DNA of 64,000 bases from Clostridium sp. chh4-2 (GCF_002899675.1 NZ_PKUU01000001.1:124001-188000), one strand, 5' to 3'. Counted from the stretch's first letter, positions 1-7,906 are shown. Notes: generated from the letters alone by a model not told the origin. Numbers and translations are program-made.

Positions 1-140
1 TTGTGCTTATCCGTGGAATAATCTCTGATATTGACCGCCTCAATGGAGATCAGCTGCTTTTCAACCGCCCGGCCGATAATGCTGGTATTCAAACCTTGAA
101 GCACCATCTCCGGAAATAGAGTTAAAATATGAAAATTCAT
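1..140 (-). CDS. trmD: tRNA (guanine-N1)-methyltransferase TrmD, N-terminal part
   Basis: The first 46 codons of TrmD are visible; the rest lies beyond the left edge. The protein begins [12 protein letters not shown] and continues with an IIGRAVE segment and a DYSTDKH segment, the standard start of the SPOUT-family enzyme that makes m1G37 in tRNAs reading CNN codons. It follows rimM by 15 bases, as is usual in the rpsP-khpA-rimM-trmD-rplS operon; rplS would be expected off-window. The start is the ATG at 138-140. Confidence 0.95.
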   Translation of the reverse strand, partial: MNFHILTLFPEMVLQGLNTSIIGRAVEKQLISIEAVNIRDYSTDKH

Positions 141-155
141 CGTGCACAGCCTTTC

Positions 156-665
156 TTACAGGTCTAAAAGTCCGTCGAGGACATGAACCAGCATCGTTTG
201 TTTATCTAAATCCACATCCAGAATGCAGGAAGGGATTGCGGGAAGCAGAATCTTTTTGGAACCGGTATCCACTTCATAAACGTCATTGGCTCCCGTCAGC
301 AGAACATCGGTCAGTGTCCCCAGTTCTTCATTCTCATCCGTAATCACCTTGATTCCAATCAGATCCACAATAAAGTTTTCATTGGCTTCCAGCTTTACGG
401 CATTGTCTCTGGTTACTAAGAGATCTTTCCCTTTGTATTTTTCAATGTCTTCTATATTATCATACCCTTTAAATTTCAGGATAACCATATTCTTGAAAAA
501 TTTTACATGTTCGATTTCCAAATCCAGCGTTTCTTTTCCGGTATCTAAAATGACCTTTTTTAACTTTTTAAACCGGTTGGGATCATCGGTGGTCGGGAAT
601 ACTTTTACCTCTCCGCGCACACCGTGTGTAGACGAGATAACGCCTACTCTTAATGTTTGTTCCAT
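156..665 (-). CDS. rimM: Ribosome maturation factor RimM
   Basis: RimM binds ribosomal protein S19 and helps mature the 30S head. The protein starts [10 protein letters not shown], has the N-terminal RimM motif [17 protein letters not shown] (about residues 8-24) and a C-terminal PRC-barrel half with [10 protein letters not shown] and [11 protein letters not shown]. Its 169 residues are normal for the family. Two ATGs are in tandem (666-668 and 663-665); the second has the better distance to the AGAGGTG ribosome binding site. It sits between khpA and trmD on the same strand. Confidence 0.96.
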   Translation of the reverse strand: MEQTLRVGVISSTHGVRGEVKVFPTTDDPNRFKKLKKVILDTGKETLDLEIEHVKFFKNMVILKFKGYDNIEDIEKYKGKDLLVTRDNAVKLEANENFIVDLIGIKVITDENEELGTLTDVLLTGANDVYEVDTGSKKILLPAIPSCILDVDLDKQTMLVHVLDGLLDL

Positions 666-725
666 CATACACCTCTCATAGCGAGAATAAAGACCGTCTT
701 CCTTAAAGGCCGGCGGTCTGGAATG

Positions 726-953
726 TTATTGAATCTCTACAATAACCTTTTTTTCTTCTTTAGAAGCTGCTGCTTTGACAACAGAGCGGATCGCTTTGGC
801 AATTCTGCCTTGTTTCCCGATTACCTTTCCCATATCAGAAGGAGCTACTTTTAATTCTAAAAGTATTTCTCCTCCTTTTACAGCTTCTGTAACGACAACT
901 TCATCTGGATTGTCAACTAGCGCTTTTGCTATTACTTCTACTAACTCTCTCAT
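726..953 (-). CDS. khpA: KH-domain RNA-binding protein KhpA
   Basis: A small protein of about 75 residues made of one type II KH domain. The RNA-contacting GxxG loop is seen as GKQG in MGKVIGKQGRIAKAIR. KhpA proteins act with KhpB as global RNA chaperones that influence cell division in Gram-positives. The gene is between rpsP and rimM, its standard place. A GTG three codons upstream lies inside the GAGGTGAG ribosome binding site, so the ATG at 951-953 is taken as start. Confidence 0.93.
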   Translation of the reverse strand: MRELVEVIAKALVDNPDEVVVTEAVKGGEILLELKVAPSDMGKVIGKQGRIAKAIRSVVKAAASKEEKKVIVEIQ

Positions 954-968
954 AGCACTCACCTCTTA

Positions 969-1211
969 TTACTGGATGCCAGCGGTTTTCAAAAGCTTAC
1001 TAACGCGGTCAGTCGGCTGCGCACCTGTTGATAACCATTTCTTAGTTGCCTCTTCGTCAAATTTGATTACACTTGGTTCTACGTTTGGATCATAGTAACC
1101 AACTTCCTCGATGAATCTTCCGTCTCTAGGAGATCTGGAATCTGCAACAACGATTCTATAGAAAGGAGCTTTCTTCTGTCCCATTCTTTTTAATCTCATC
1201 TTTACTGCCAT
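969..1211 (-). CDS. rpsP: 30S ribosomal protein S16
   Basis: S16 is a primary-binding protein of the 30S body. The 80-residue product starts [21 protein letters not shown] and contains the conserved [19 protein letters not shown] block, which covers most of the family signature. It is preceded by a strong GGAGGTG site and is followed after 15 bases by khpA. Length and sequence are typical. Confidence 0.98.
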   Translation of the reverse strand: MAVKMRLKRMGQKKAPFYRIVVADSRSPRDGRFIEEVGYYDPNVEPSVIKFDEEATKKWLSTGAQPTDRVSKLLKTAGIQ

Positions 1212-1280
1212 GTCAATTTCACCTCCTTAACAAATAAACTGATCTATAGTCAAAGGCAGATATCTGCTTTGCTAACTTAA

Positions 1281-2636
1281 TTAAAACGGCAGCTTGAACT
1301 TTCCAAGCATTCCGCCGAGGCCGCCCTTTTTCCCGCCGCCCATCATACCAGGAAGCTGTTTCATCATCTTCTTCATCTGGTCGAACTGTTTGACGATACG
1401 GTTGACTTCACTAATATCAACACCGGCGCCTTTTGCGATTCTCTGTTTTCTGGATGGATTCAAAATAGCCGGATTGGCCCGTTCCTGCTGGGTCATGGAT
1501 AAAATAATCGCTTCTACCCGGTCCATGGCGCCTTCGTCAATCTCTGCGCCGCCCTTTATCTGTCCCATACCCGGCATCATATTCATGATTCCGGCCATGC
1601 CGCCCATCTTCTTGATCTGGCGCATCTGGTCCAAAAAGTCATTGAAATCAAATTCTGCTTTGCGGATCTTCTGGCTCAGCTCTTTCGCTTTCGCCTCATC
1701 AACTTCCAGCTCCGCTTTCTCAATCAGGGAAAGGATATCTCCCATACCGAGAATTCTGGAAGCCATGCGGTCCGGGTAAAATTGTTCCAAATCGGACAAC
1801 TTCTCTCCCATACCTATATATAAAATTGGCTTTCCTGTTACGGAACGGATGGATAAAGCCGCACCGCCTCTGGTATCGCCATCCAGCTTTGTCAGGATGA
1901 CACCATCGATTCCAATCTTATCATTAAACATTCCTGCTACATTCACAGCATCCTGTCCTGTCATGGCATCCACAACCAAAATGGTCTGATCCACCGTAAC
2001 ATTCTCTTTAATCTCGACAAGTTCGTTCATCATATCTTCATCAATATGTAAACGGCCTGCCGTATCCAGGATCACCACGTTATACCCATTCTTCTGAGCG
2101 TGTTCAACCGCAGCCTTTGCAATGTTCACCGGCTTGTGGTTGTCTCCCATGGAAAATACGGGGACTCCCTGTTTATCACCGTTGATCTGCAGCTGCTGAA
2201 TTGCGGCCGGACGGTAAACGTCACAAGCAACCAGCAACGGTTTTCTGCCCTTTGCCTTTAACTTGCCGGCAATCTTGGCAGTGGTTGTGGTTTTACCGGC
2301 ACCCTGAAGGCCGGCCATCATGATGATGGAAATCTCATTGGAAGGTTTGAGAGCAATCTCAGTCGTCTCGGAACCCATAAGGGAAACCAGTTCTTCATTA
2401 ACGATCTTGATTACCATCTGGCCCGGAGTCAGACTGTTTAAAACATCCTGTCCAATCGCCCGTTCCTGAACGGTACTGATGAACTGTTTTACAACCTTAA
2501 AACTAACATCCGCTTCCAGTAAAGCCATCTTGACTTCCTTTAGTGCTGCTTTTACATCGGCTTCTGTTAAACGGCCTTTTCCTCTCAAGTTTTTGAATAC
2601 ATTCTGTAATTTATCGGATAAGCTTTCAAAAGCCAT
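1281..2636 (-). CDS. ffh: Signal recognition particle protein Ffh
   Basis: Ffh is the SRP54 GTPase that binds SRP RNA and hydrophobic nascent chains and delivers them to FtsY. The 451-residue protein has the N domain (1-95), a G domain with P-loop GLQGAGKTT (about 109-117), DTAGR and TKLDGDTRGGAAL, and a methionine-rich M domain (about 300-451) with MAGIMNMMPGMGQ. It lies 21 bases downstream of ylxM, its usual partner. The SRP RNA gene is not in this window. Confidence 0.98.
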   Translation of the reverse strand: MAFESLSDKLQNVFKNLRGKGRLTEADVKAALKEVKMALLEADVSFKVVKQFISTVQERAIGQDVLNSLTPGQMVIKIVNEELVSLMGSETTEIALKPSNEISIIMMAGLQGAGKTTTTAKIAGKLKAKGRKPLLVACDVYRPAAIQQLQINGDKQGVPVFSMGDNHKPVNIAKAAVEHAQKNGYNVVILDTAGRLHIDEDMMNELVEIKENVTVDQTILVVDAMTGQDAVNVAGMFNDKIGIDGVILTKLDGDTRGGAALSIRSVTGKPILYIGMGEKLSDLEQFYPDRMASRILGMGDILSLIEKAELEVDEAKAKELSQKIRKAEFDFNDFLDQMRQIKKMGGMAGIMNMMPGMGQIKGGAEIDEGAMDRVEAIILSMTQQERANPAILNPSRKQRIAKGAGVDISEVNRIVKQFDQMKKMMKQLPGMMGGGKKGGLGGMLGKFKLPF

Positions 2637-2657
2637 GAAAAACCTCCTAATCTAAGT

Positions 2658-2999
2658 CTATAGATCGATGATCTCGTCGGAAATCTTCTCTATTCTATGA
2701 ATCAGTGAAATATCTTTATGTTCCAAATACTCTTTTGTCAGGCAGTGGATCTCCTGCACCATCTTCTTGGTTTCCAGGAATTTATGAACCAGCTGTAGTT
2801 TCTCTTCGTATTCAGCCAGAGCCTTGTCACATCGTTTGATAATATCATGGACTCCCTGGCGGCTGATTCCCCGTTCCTGGGCAATCTCGCTTAAAGACAA
2901 ATCATTGAATACGGCATCTTCGTAAATCTGTTTCTGGTGATCTGTCAGAAGCTCACCGTAAAAATCATATAGCAGTCCTTGCTGGACAATTTTTTCCAT
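2658..2999 (-). CDS. ylxM: YlxM-family putative DNA-binding protein
   Basis: A 113-residue sigma-70 region 4-like helix-turn-helix protein (UPF0122). The HTH is visible as LSLSEIAQERGISRQGVHDI (about residues 32-51). YlxM is almost always encoded just before ffh and has been implicated in SRP function in streptococci; its role is otherwise uncertain. Here it is the first gene of the operon, starting about 11 bases after the predicted transcription start. Confidence 0.93.
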   Translation of the reverse strand: MEKIVQQGLLYDFYGELLTDHQKQIYEDAVFNDLSLSEIAQERGISRQGVHDIIKRCDKALAEYEEKLQLVHKFLETKKMVQEIHCLTKEYLEHKDISLIHRIEKISDEIIDL

Positions 3000-3016
3000 A
3001 CTTAATCACCTGTGTT

Positions 3017-3045
3017 ATCTTACACTAAAACGAGTTGGGTGTCAA
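3017..3045 (-). promoter_or_regulatory. Sigma-70-type promoter of the ylxM-ffh-rpsP-khpA-rimM-trmD operon
   Basis: On the minus strand a consensus -35 TTGACA (3040-3045) is followed after exactly 17 bases by a -10 TAAGAT (3017-3022). Transcription would begin near 3010, only about 11 bases before the ylxM ATG, leaving room for the AGGTGA ribosome binding site. The -35 lies inside a perfect 10-bp inverted repeat (3037-3046 with 3055-3064). Confidence 0.7.
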
Positions 3046-3086
3046 GTGTTTTTTCTTGACACCCAAAAAAATATTTTTAAGGCTGT

Positions 3087-3146
3087 TACTGTTTACAGTC
3101 CCGGAGCCTGGCCTGACAGCAGCGGACACCGGGACTGTGAACAGTA
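3087..3146 (-). terminator. Long hairpin after the M20 peptidase gene, probable terminator
   Basis: Arms 3087-3104 and 3129-3146 pair over 18 positions with one wobble and enclose a 24-base loop; the right arm abuts the stop codon of the M20 gene at 3147. On the minus strand a T-rich run (about 3068-3078) follows only some 10 bases after the stem, so this is an imperfect intrinsic terminator or a structured 3' end. Confidence 0.5.
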
Positions 3147-4466
3147 TTACTGCTGTTTTCCCATTAAATCATATACAATTACAGAGAATGTTTCGATGGC
3201 ATCCACTAAAACTTTTTCATCAAAATCAAAAGCCGTGGTATGCTGTGCGGAGGCCATATCTGTCACAGAACGCATATAAGTAGCTTTACCGCCATGAGCC
3301 TGCACCCGGTTCATCATCAGGGAAATGTCTTCGCTTCCCCAATTCAGTGCATTGGCGACGCTGCTGACGCTAAGGCGCGGCAGATGTTCTTTGACCACAT
3401 CAGCAATGTGATACAGAAAATCCTCATCGCTGTGCTGGGATTCGGAACCGCCCATCATTACCAGCTCACACTCACATCCGGTCATATCCGCAGCCGCCCG
3501 GCAAATTCTTTGGGCCTGCTCGTCCATATATTGATTGATTTCCGTGGTCTCCCCTCTCACCTCGATCCGGATCATCGCTTCATCCGGAATCACATTCCGT
3601 CCGGTTCCTCCGCAGATCGTTCCCACATTGACCCTGGTAATGCCGTCGCTGTGGCGCGGAATCGCAGTCAGGTTGATTACCGCATTGGCGGCCGCCACAA
3701 TGGCGCTCCGTCCATTTTCCGGAAATCCGCCTGCATGAGCGGCTTGTCCGTGAAAGTAAACATCATATTTGGAAGTTGCCAGTGAACCGTAGGTACCGGG
3801 CGTAACGTCTCCATCATCCGGACCTTTGCTTGGCGCAATATGCGTTCCTACAAAATAATCCACATCATCCAAATGGCCGTGCGCCACGATTGGCCGCGCT
3901 CCTTTGGCCCCCTCTTCTCCAGGCTGGAATATGAGCTTAACCGTTCCATGAAGCTGGTCTTTTATCTTCATAAGCACTTCCGCAGTTCCCAAACCGATAG
4001 TTGCATGGGCATCATGGCCGCAGGCATGCATCATGCCGTGATTCTTGGAAGAAAACCCTTCTTTATAAGGACGGTGATCCGGATTCTCATCCTCCACCAG
4101 TCCCAACGCATCAATATCAAAGCGGAGGGCTACAACAGGACCTTCTCCACATCTTAAAATGCCGATCACTCCGGTAAACCCCTGTTTGATCTCTTCTGTC
4201 AGGTAATCACAGGGCGCCCCCTGCTCCAATGCCCGCCCGGCGTGTTCCATCAATTCTTCTGCAGAAGGAACTCCGATTCTGGCTTCCTCAAGGCAGACCT
4301 GCCTTCCTGTCAGGACCTCATATCCCAATTCATCCAAAGTCTTTGCGATAATTGCAGAGGTACGCATCTCAAACCATGCTGTCTCCGGGTATTTGTGAAA
4401 ATCTCTCCTTCTGGCTCTGCTTTTCTCGTCCAGCGCTTCTGAATATTCGATTATCTTCTGATACAT
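3147..4466 (-). CDS. M20-family amidohydrolase, AbgA-like
   Basis: A 439-residue zinc-dependent amidohydrolase of the M20/peptidase D family. Visible metal-binding and catalytic segments are RFDIDALG (about 118-125), HACGHDAHA (about 148-156) and the catalytic-glutamate segment FQPGEEGAKGA; the dimerisation domain holds AAHAGGFPENGRSA. Length and the insertion before residue 100 resemble p-aminobenzoyl-glutamate hydrolase subunit A (AbgA) more than short hippurate hydrolases. No AbgB partner or AbgT transporter is nearby, so the substrate is unknown; an N-acyl amino acid is likely. It is single, divergent from the PfkB gene. Confidence 0.85.
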   Translation of the reverse strand: MYQKIIEYSEALDEKSRARRRDFHKYPETAWFEMRTSAIIAKTLDELGYEVLTGRQVCLEEARIGVPSAEELMEHAGRALEQGAPCDYLTEEIKQGFTGVIGILRCGEGPVVALRFDIDALGLVEDENPDHRPYKEGFSSKNHGMMHACGHDAHATIGLGTAEVLMKIKDQLHGTVKLIFQPGEEGAKGARPIVAHGHLDDVDYFVGTHIAPSKGPDDGDVTPGTYGSLATSKYDVYFHGQAAHAGGFPENGRSAIVAAANAVINLTAIPRHSDGITRVNVGTICGGTGRNVIPDEAMIRIEVRGETTEINQYMDEQAQRICRAAADMTGCECELVMMGGSESQHSDEDFLYHIADVVKEHLPRLSVSSVANALNWGSEDISLMMNRVQAHGGKATYMRSVTDMASAQHTTAFDFDEKVLVDAIETFSVIVYDLMGKQQ

Positions 4467-4664
4467 GATAGTTCCTCATTTCTTAAAAAAGTTCCTCAAA
4501 CGGGACATACAAAAATTTTACCATAAGTATTATGAAAAAACAATTGAAGAAGACGCCTTTCCGGCGTATAATTTAAAGGCTAAGTTACTGTTCAGATATT
4601 ACCTGGGCTGTAGACAATAGTTTAAACAAACAAATGAATTTTAAAAAGAAAATAGGAGAAAGAT

Positions 4665-5564
4665 ATGAAACCTGCACTTATTATCGGATCTACCTGCGTG
4701 GATGTGATTATTAATATTGACCACCTGCCAAAAACTGCGGAGAACCTGCGTCCCACTTCGCAAACCATGGCTTTAGGCGGCTGCGCCTTTAATGTTTCCT
4801 ATATTATGCGTCTTCTCGGCGGCCATCATACGTTTATCAGCCCGGTGGGCGGCGGTACATACGGAGACTATGTCGCAAAACAATTAAAATCAAAAGGAAT
4901 CCCAGTGGCAATCCGAGTTCCCGAACAAGAAAACGGCTGCTGTTACTGCCTGGTGGAAGCCAATGGAGAACGGACCTTCCTCTCCTATCACGGAGTCGAG
5001 TATACCTTCCAAAAAGACTGGATGCTGCCGTACCACGCGGAAAATTATTCAATCGCCTACGTCTGCGGCCTGGAAATCGAAGAATCCACGGGCATTAATC
5101 TGATCGAATATTTAGAAGAACATCCGCAGCTGGAAGTCTGTTTCGCTCCCGGCCCAAGAGGCGTCCGGATTAAAGACGGAAAACTGGAGCGGATGATGGA
5201 CCTTAACCCCATTCTCCATATCAATGAGCAGGAAGCCTATGAACTCAGCGGCAAATCGAATTACAGAGAAGCCGCAAAAGCGCTCTGGCAGATCACCAAA
5301 AACACGGTTATCATCACGCTGGGTGAAAAAGGAACTTACTGCCTGGAAAAAAACAAGACTTCCTATCTGGTTCCCGGCACTCCGGCCGAAAACGTGGTGG
5401 ACACAATCGGCGCCGGTGATTCCCATATCGGAACCATCCTCGCCTGCCTGACCAAAGACATCCCGCTAAGAAAAGCAATCGGCTATGCCAACCAGGTTGC
5501 CAGCGCTGTGGTAAGCGTCAAAGGCTCCTCCCTCCCCGAAGACCTGGTTCCGATTCAGATATAG
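4665..5564 (+). CDS. PfkB-family carbohydrate or nucleoside kinase
   Basis: A 299-residue ribokinase-like kinase. The N-terminal GG motif region is GGCAFNVSYIMRLLGG (about 38-53) and the C-terminal PfkB signature is DTIGAGDSHIGTI (about 248-260), whose GAGD supplies the anion hole and the catalytic Asp. The specificity is not readable; the family phosphorylates ribose, fructose, pseudouridine and other nucleosides. The ATG follows GGAGAAAG. It is a single gene on the plus strand, divergent from the M20 gene, and its stop is four bases before the first foldback element. Confidence 0.87.
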   Translation: MKPALIIGSTCVDVIINIDHLPKTAENLRPTSQTMALGGCAFNVSYIMRLLGGHHTFISPVGGGTYGDYVAKQLKSKGIPVAIRVPEQENGCCYCLVEANGERTFLSYHGVEYTFQKDWMLPYHAENYSIAYVCGLEIEESTGINLIEYLEEHPQLEVCFAPGPRGVRIKDGKLERMMDLNPILHINEQEAYELSGKSNYREAAKALWQITKNTVIITLGEKGTYCLEKNKTSYLVPGTPAENVVDTIGAGDSHIGTILACLTKDIPLRKAIGYANQVASAVVSVKGSSLPEDLVPIQI

Positions 5565-5567
5565 AAA

Positions 5568-5981
5568 ATTGTTATTTAACGGGGTTGGCGAAGGGGGGAC
5601 GCACAGAATCGGGATACGGAACCGGAAGTCAAAGGTCGGCGGAGCTGTCCGGGCCGGGGAAGGAAGATGCAGCCGGAGGGGATTCGGGATTCGCCCCTAA
5701 GAACTACTAAGGCCCGTAAGGACAGAACGAGGCAGGCCAGCGCCATTCGCAGTGAACTCTTGATGACTTCGCTGCTCAGCGGCGCTTTAGAACCTGATTC
5801 GGAATTCAGTTTCTACCTGCCTCGTTCTGCCCTTACGGGCCTAAGTAGTTCTAAAGGGGTTCCATACGATCCCCTCCAGCTGCATCTTCCTTCCCCGGCC
5901 CGGACAGCTCCGCCGACCTTTGACTTCCGGTTCCGCATCCCGATTCCGTGCTGGTTTTCGCTAGCCTGGTTAAAAACAATA
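5568..5981 (-). ncRNA. Large foldback element 1, candidate structured RNA
   Basis: A single giant imperfect hairpin. The outer helix 5601-5683/5869-5951 has 83 positions with only three non-Watson-Crick pairs, and weaker pairing reaches 5568/5981. A conserved asymmetric internal loop (5684-5700/5852-5868) follows, then a 36-bp helix 5701-5736/5816-5851 and an apical domain (5737-5815) with two hairpins. The four transition mismatches are A-C on the plus strand but G-U on the minus strand, so minus is the likely RNA strand. Loops match element 2 closely, while helices differ by compensatory changes. No credible ORF, reverse transcriptase or transposase accompanies it. The family is not recognised by me. 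Confidence 0.6.
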
Positions 5982-6022
5982 TTGGTGCATGGATATTTAT
6001 GTGGCATCACATTTATATTGAT

Positions 6023-6150
6023 CGTTAAGGGATTTTCAGAAATGCCTTCAGATTTTACTTTAAACGTTAAGGCATTTCGCAAAATGACCTCACCCTTTAC
6101 ATTAAATGGTGAAGGCATTTCTGAAAAAGCCTTCACCCTTGATGTAAATC
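6023..6150. repeat. Three small palindromic repeats between the foldback elements
   Basis: Three adjoining imperfect palindromes (about 6023-6050, 6062-6098, 6099-6150), each centred on a core like AAGGCATTT...AAATGCCTT. The third has clean arms GTGAAGGC and GCCTTCAC plus an outer TTTACAT/ATGTAAA stem. They belong to the same family as the palindromes at 7003-7082 and 51670-51721. No promoter consensus could be picked out with confidence in 5982-6164. Confidence 0.65.
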
Positions 6151-6164
6151 TTACTACTCCACCA

Positions 6165-6517
6165 AATCTTTTTTACCCTCAGCGAGCCAAGCAACAGCCG
6201 GAAAGAAGGGGAAGCCCAGGCGGGCGGCGGAAGTAATCGGCAAAATGGGATCGTATGGAACCCCTTAGATGTACTTAGATCCGCAAGGATAAAAAGAGAC
6301 AGGTAGAAACTGAATTCCGAATCAGGTTCTAAGCGCCCCTTGAGCAGTGAAGTCATAAGGAGTTCACTGCGAATGGGCGCGATCCTGTCTCTTTTTGTCC
6401 TTGCGGGTCTTAGTACATCTTAGGGGCGAATCCCGAATCCCATTTTGCCGATTACTTCCGCCGCCCGCCTGGGCTTCCCCTTCTTTCCGGCGTACCTTAG
6501 TCCACTAAATAAAGATT
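6165..6517 (+). ncRNA. Large foldback element 2, candidate structured RNA
   Basis: Inverted relative to element 1. The outer helix 6197-6251/6437-6491 is 55 bp and perfect but unrelated in sequence to that of element 1. The conserved internal loop (6252-6267/6420-6436) and a 36-bp helix 6268-6303/6384-6419 follow. The apical domain carries a hairpin 6304-6331 (TAGAA/TTCTA ends, then CTGA/TCAG) and a second stem GCGCCC/GGGCGC (6333-6338/6375-6380) capped by GCAGTGAA/TTCACTGC (6344-6351/6363-6370). Non-Watson-Crick pairs in the 36-bp helix are two G-U wobbles and one U-U on the plus strand, so plus is the likely RNA strand. It ends eight bases before the PPOX stop codon. Confidence 0.6.
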
Positions 6518-6518
6518 A

Positions 6519-6538
6519 CCTCACCCTAAAAGGTGAGG
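6519..6538 (-). terminator. Terminator overlapping the stop of the PPOX gene
   Basis: CCTCACC (6519-6525) pairs with GGTGAGG (6532-6538) around a 6-base loop that contains the stop codon of the PPOX-like gene. On the minus strand the stem is followed by a T-rich stretch (TAATCTTTATTTAG). Confidence 0.5.
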
Positions 6539-6918
6539 GTTCTGGGTTTGCTGGTGAAGGAGGAGAAAGTTGCTGTCGCATCTTTCAGGTAGAATACCTG
6601 TGTATTTCCGTCAGTTGGGGAATACATGGACTTTAAGTTGGGATAGGCATCCAGCATGCTGGTTTTGGGCTCTATGCGGTCATCTTCCACGGCTAAAGCC
6701 TGAATGCGCAGCCATTCCTTTCCATCAAAGGCACAGATTTCAATTTTGGGATTTTCAATCATTTGTTTTGAAACATCTTTTACTTTACCGGTCTGTATGT
6801 AGAGTTTTCCCTCAAACAGGTGAATGGTTCCGAAGGGACGGACTCTGGGCTGGTCTTTGTCCATAGTTGCCAGAAAATACGTGTTGCATTTCTTTAAAAA
6901 ATCATAAACTTCCTGCAT
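6526..6918 (-). CDS. Pyridoxamine 5'-phosphate oxidase family protein
   Basis: About 130 residues from MQEVYDFLKK. The split-barrel flavin-binding fold is suggested by YFLATMDKDQPRVRPFGTI (about 13-31), by KLYIQTGKVKDVSKQM and by NPKIEICAF. Small single-domain members like this usually bind FMN or F420 and reduce unknown substrates; many Clostridia annotate them as nitroimidazole-resistance-like. Two ATGs lie in tandem (6919-6921 and 6916-6918) after GGAGGAA; the second has the better spacing. A much longer upstream extension in frame contains no family sequence and is rejected as coding. Confidence 0.82.
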   Translation of the reverse strand: MQEVYDFLKKCNTYFLATMDKDQPRVRPFGTIHLFEGKLYIQTGKVKDVSKQMIENPKIEICAFDGKEWLRIQALAVEDDRIEPKTSMLDAYPNLKSMYSPTDGNTQVFYLKDATATFSSFTSKPRTLTF

Positions 6919-7002
6919 CATAATTCCTCCTTTTGTAAACGTTAAACAGTTTCTAATACTATTATTGTAACACTTGAAACCGGAGAAGCAATAGAAAAAG
7001 CA

Positions 7003-7082
7003 GAAAGTCAGCGCCATTAACATAAAGGGTGGAAGCATTTTTCAAAATGACTTCACCCTTTATGTTAATGGCGCTGACTTTC
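7003..7082. repeat. 80-bp palindromic repeat
   Basis: Arms 7003-7043 and 7043-7082 are complementary over about 33 perfect outer pairs and an imperfect core around ACTTCACC and its partner. The core matches the family described at 6023-6150 and 51670-51721, but the outermost arm here (GAAAGTCAGCGCC) is unique. It lies 20 bases beyond the stop of the potC-like gene on the minus strand, with T-rich sequence after it, so it may also end that operon's transcript. Confidence 0.7.
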
Positions 7083-7102
7083 ACCGGATATTCAATTACA
7101 AA

Positions 7103-7882
7103 TTATACAACACTCTTCAAACCGAGAGTCTTTTCAATTAACAGCATGACGCCAAGTGTGATCGCCATCAGCAAAGAAGCTAAAGCTGCAATCGTCGGGT
7201 CAAAATGATATTCCACATAGGCCATCATCTCGATCGGAAGAACCGTAACGCCTGCGCTGGTTAAAAAGGCGGACAGGGATACGTTGTTAAAGGAATTGAT
7301 GATTGCCATAATGCATGCGGATACAATTCCTGATTTAATGTTCGGCAAAAGGATATGGAAAAATGTGTAGAGATTTCCGGCTCCTAAGATCCTGGCTGCT
7401 TCCTCCATGGAAAAATCAAAATTGGCCAGACTGGAAGTAACCACCCTCATAACATAAGGGATTGACAATATGGTGTGGCCGATTAAAAGGCTTGGCAGCG
7501 CCGGGAGTTTAAAGCGGTTTACTACATAACGGAGCATTACGAAACCGAGTACAATCACTGGAATCAGAACCGGTGATAAAAACAGCCCTTTAATCATCTC
7601 TTTTCCTTTAAAACGGTACCGGTTTAACGCATACGCGGCCGGAAGGCCCAGAAGCAAGGCGATACCTGTGGCTGCAAATGCAATGATAATGCTGTATTTA
7701 GCTGCATTTCCAAATGATTTGACTTTTAATATCTGTTCATACCAGCGCAAGGTAAAACCTTCCCCCGGGAACTTCAGGTATGTGGTGTCGCTGAATGACG
7801 ATGCCACAATTACCAAAAGAGGTCCTATGAGGAAAATATATACCAAAATGGTTATGATAAGCAGTGATTTACTCTTTTTCAT
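7103..7882 (-). CDS. ABC transporter permease, PotC-like
   Basis: A 259-residue inner-membrane subunit with about six membrane segments, starting MKKSKSLLIITILVYIFL. The EAA loop contacting the ATPase is EEAARILGAGNLYTFFHILLP (about 161-180). It is most like PotC/YdcV, the second permease of spermidine/putrescine-type importers. It is last in the operon potB-potA-potD-potC, 24 bases after the binding-protein gene. Confidence 0.88.
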   Translation of the reverse strand: MKKSKSLLIITILVYIFLIGPLLVIVASSFSDTTYLKFPGEGFTLRWYEQILKVKSFGNAAKYSIIIAFAATGIALLLGLPAAYALNRYRFKGKEMIKGLFLSPVLIPVIVLGFVMLRYVVNRFKLPALPSLLIGHTILSIPYVMRVVTSSLANFDFSMEEAARILGAGNLYTFFHILLPNIKSGIVSACIMAIINSFNNVSLSAFLTSAGVTVLPIEMMAYVEYHFDPTIAALASLLMAITLGVMLLIEKTLGLKSVV

Positions 7883-7906
7883 GAAAAACTCCTTTGTTTT
7901 GGCAGA

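Noticed and set aside
5667..6236. A 189-residue open frame and several opposite-strand frames across the foldback elements
   Set aside because: They cross both arms of helices and the small palindromes, have no ribosome site or recognisable domain, and arise from the inverted-repeat structure.
5568..6517. Retron or group II intron
   Set aside because: No reverse transcriptase gene lies within 10 kb, no intron domain V signature is seen, and the two elements differ in outer helix sequence.
6526..7038. Longer N-terminus for the PPOX-family protein
   Set aside because: The extra 40 residues show no family similarity, and a strong GGAGGAA site precedes the internal ATG pair.
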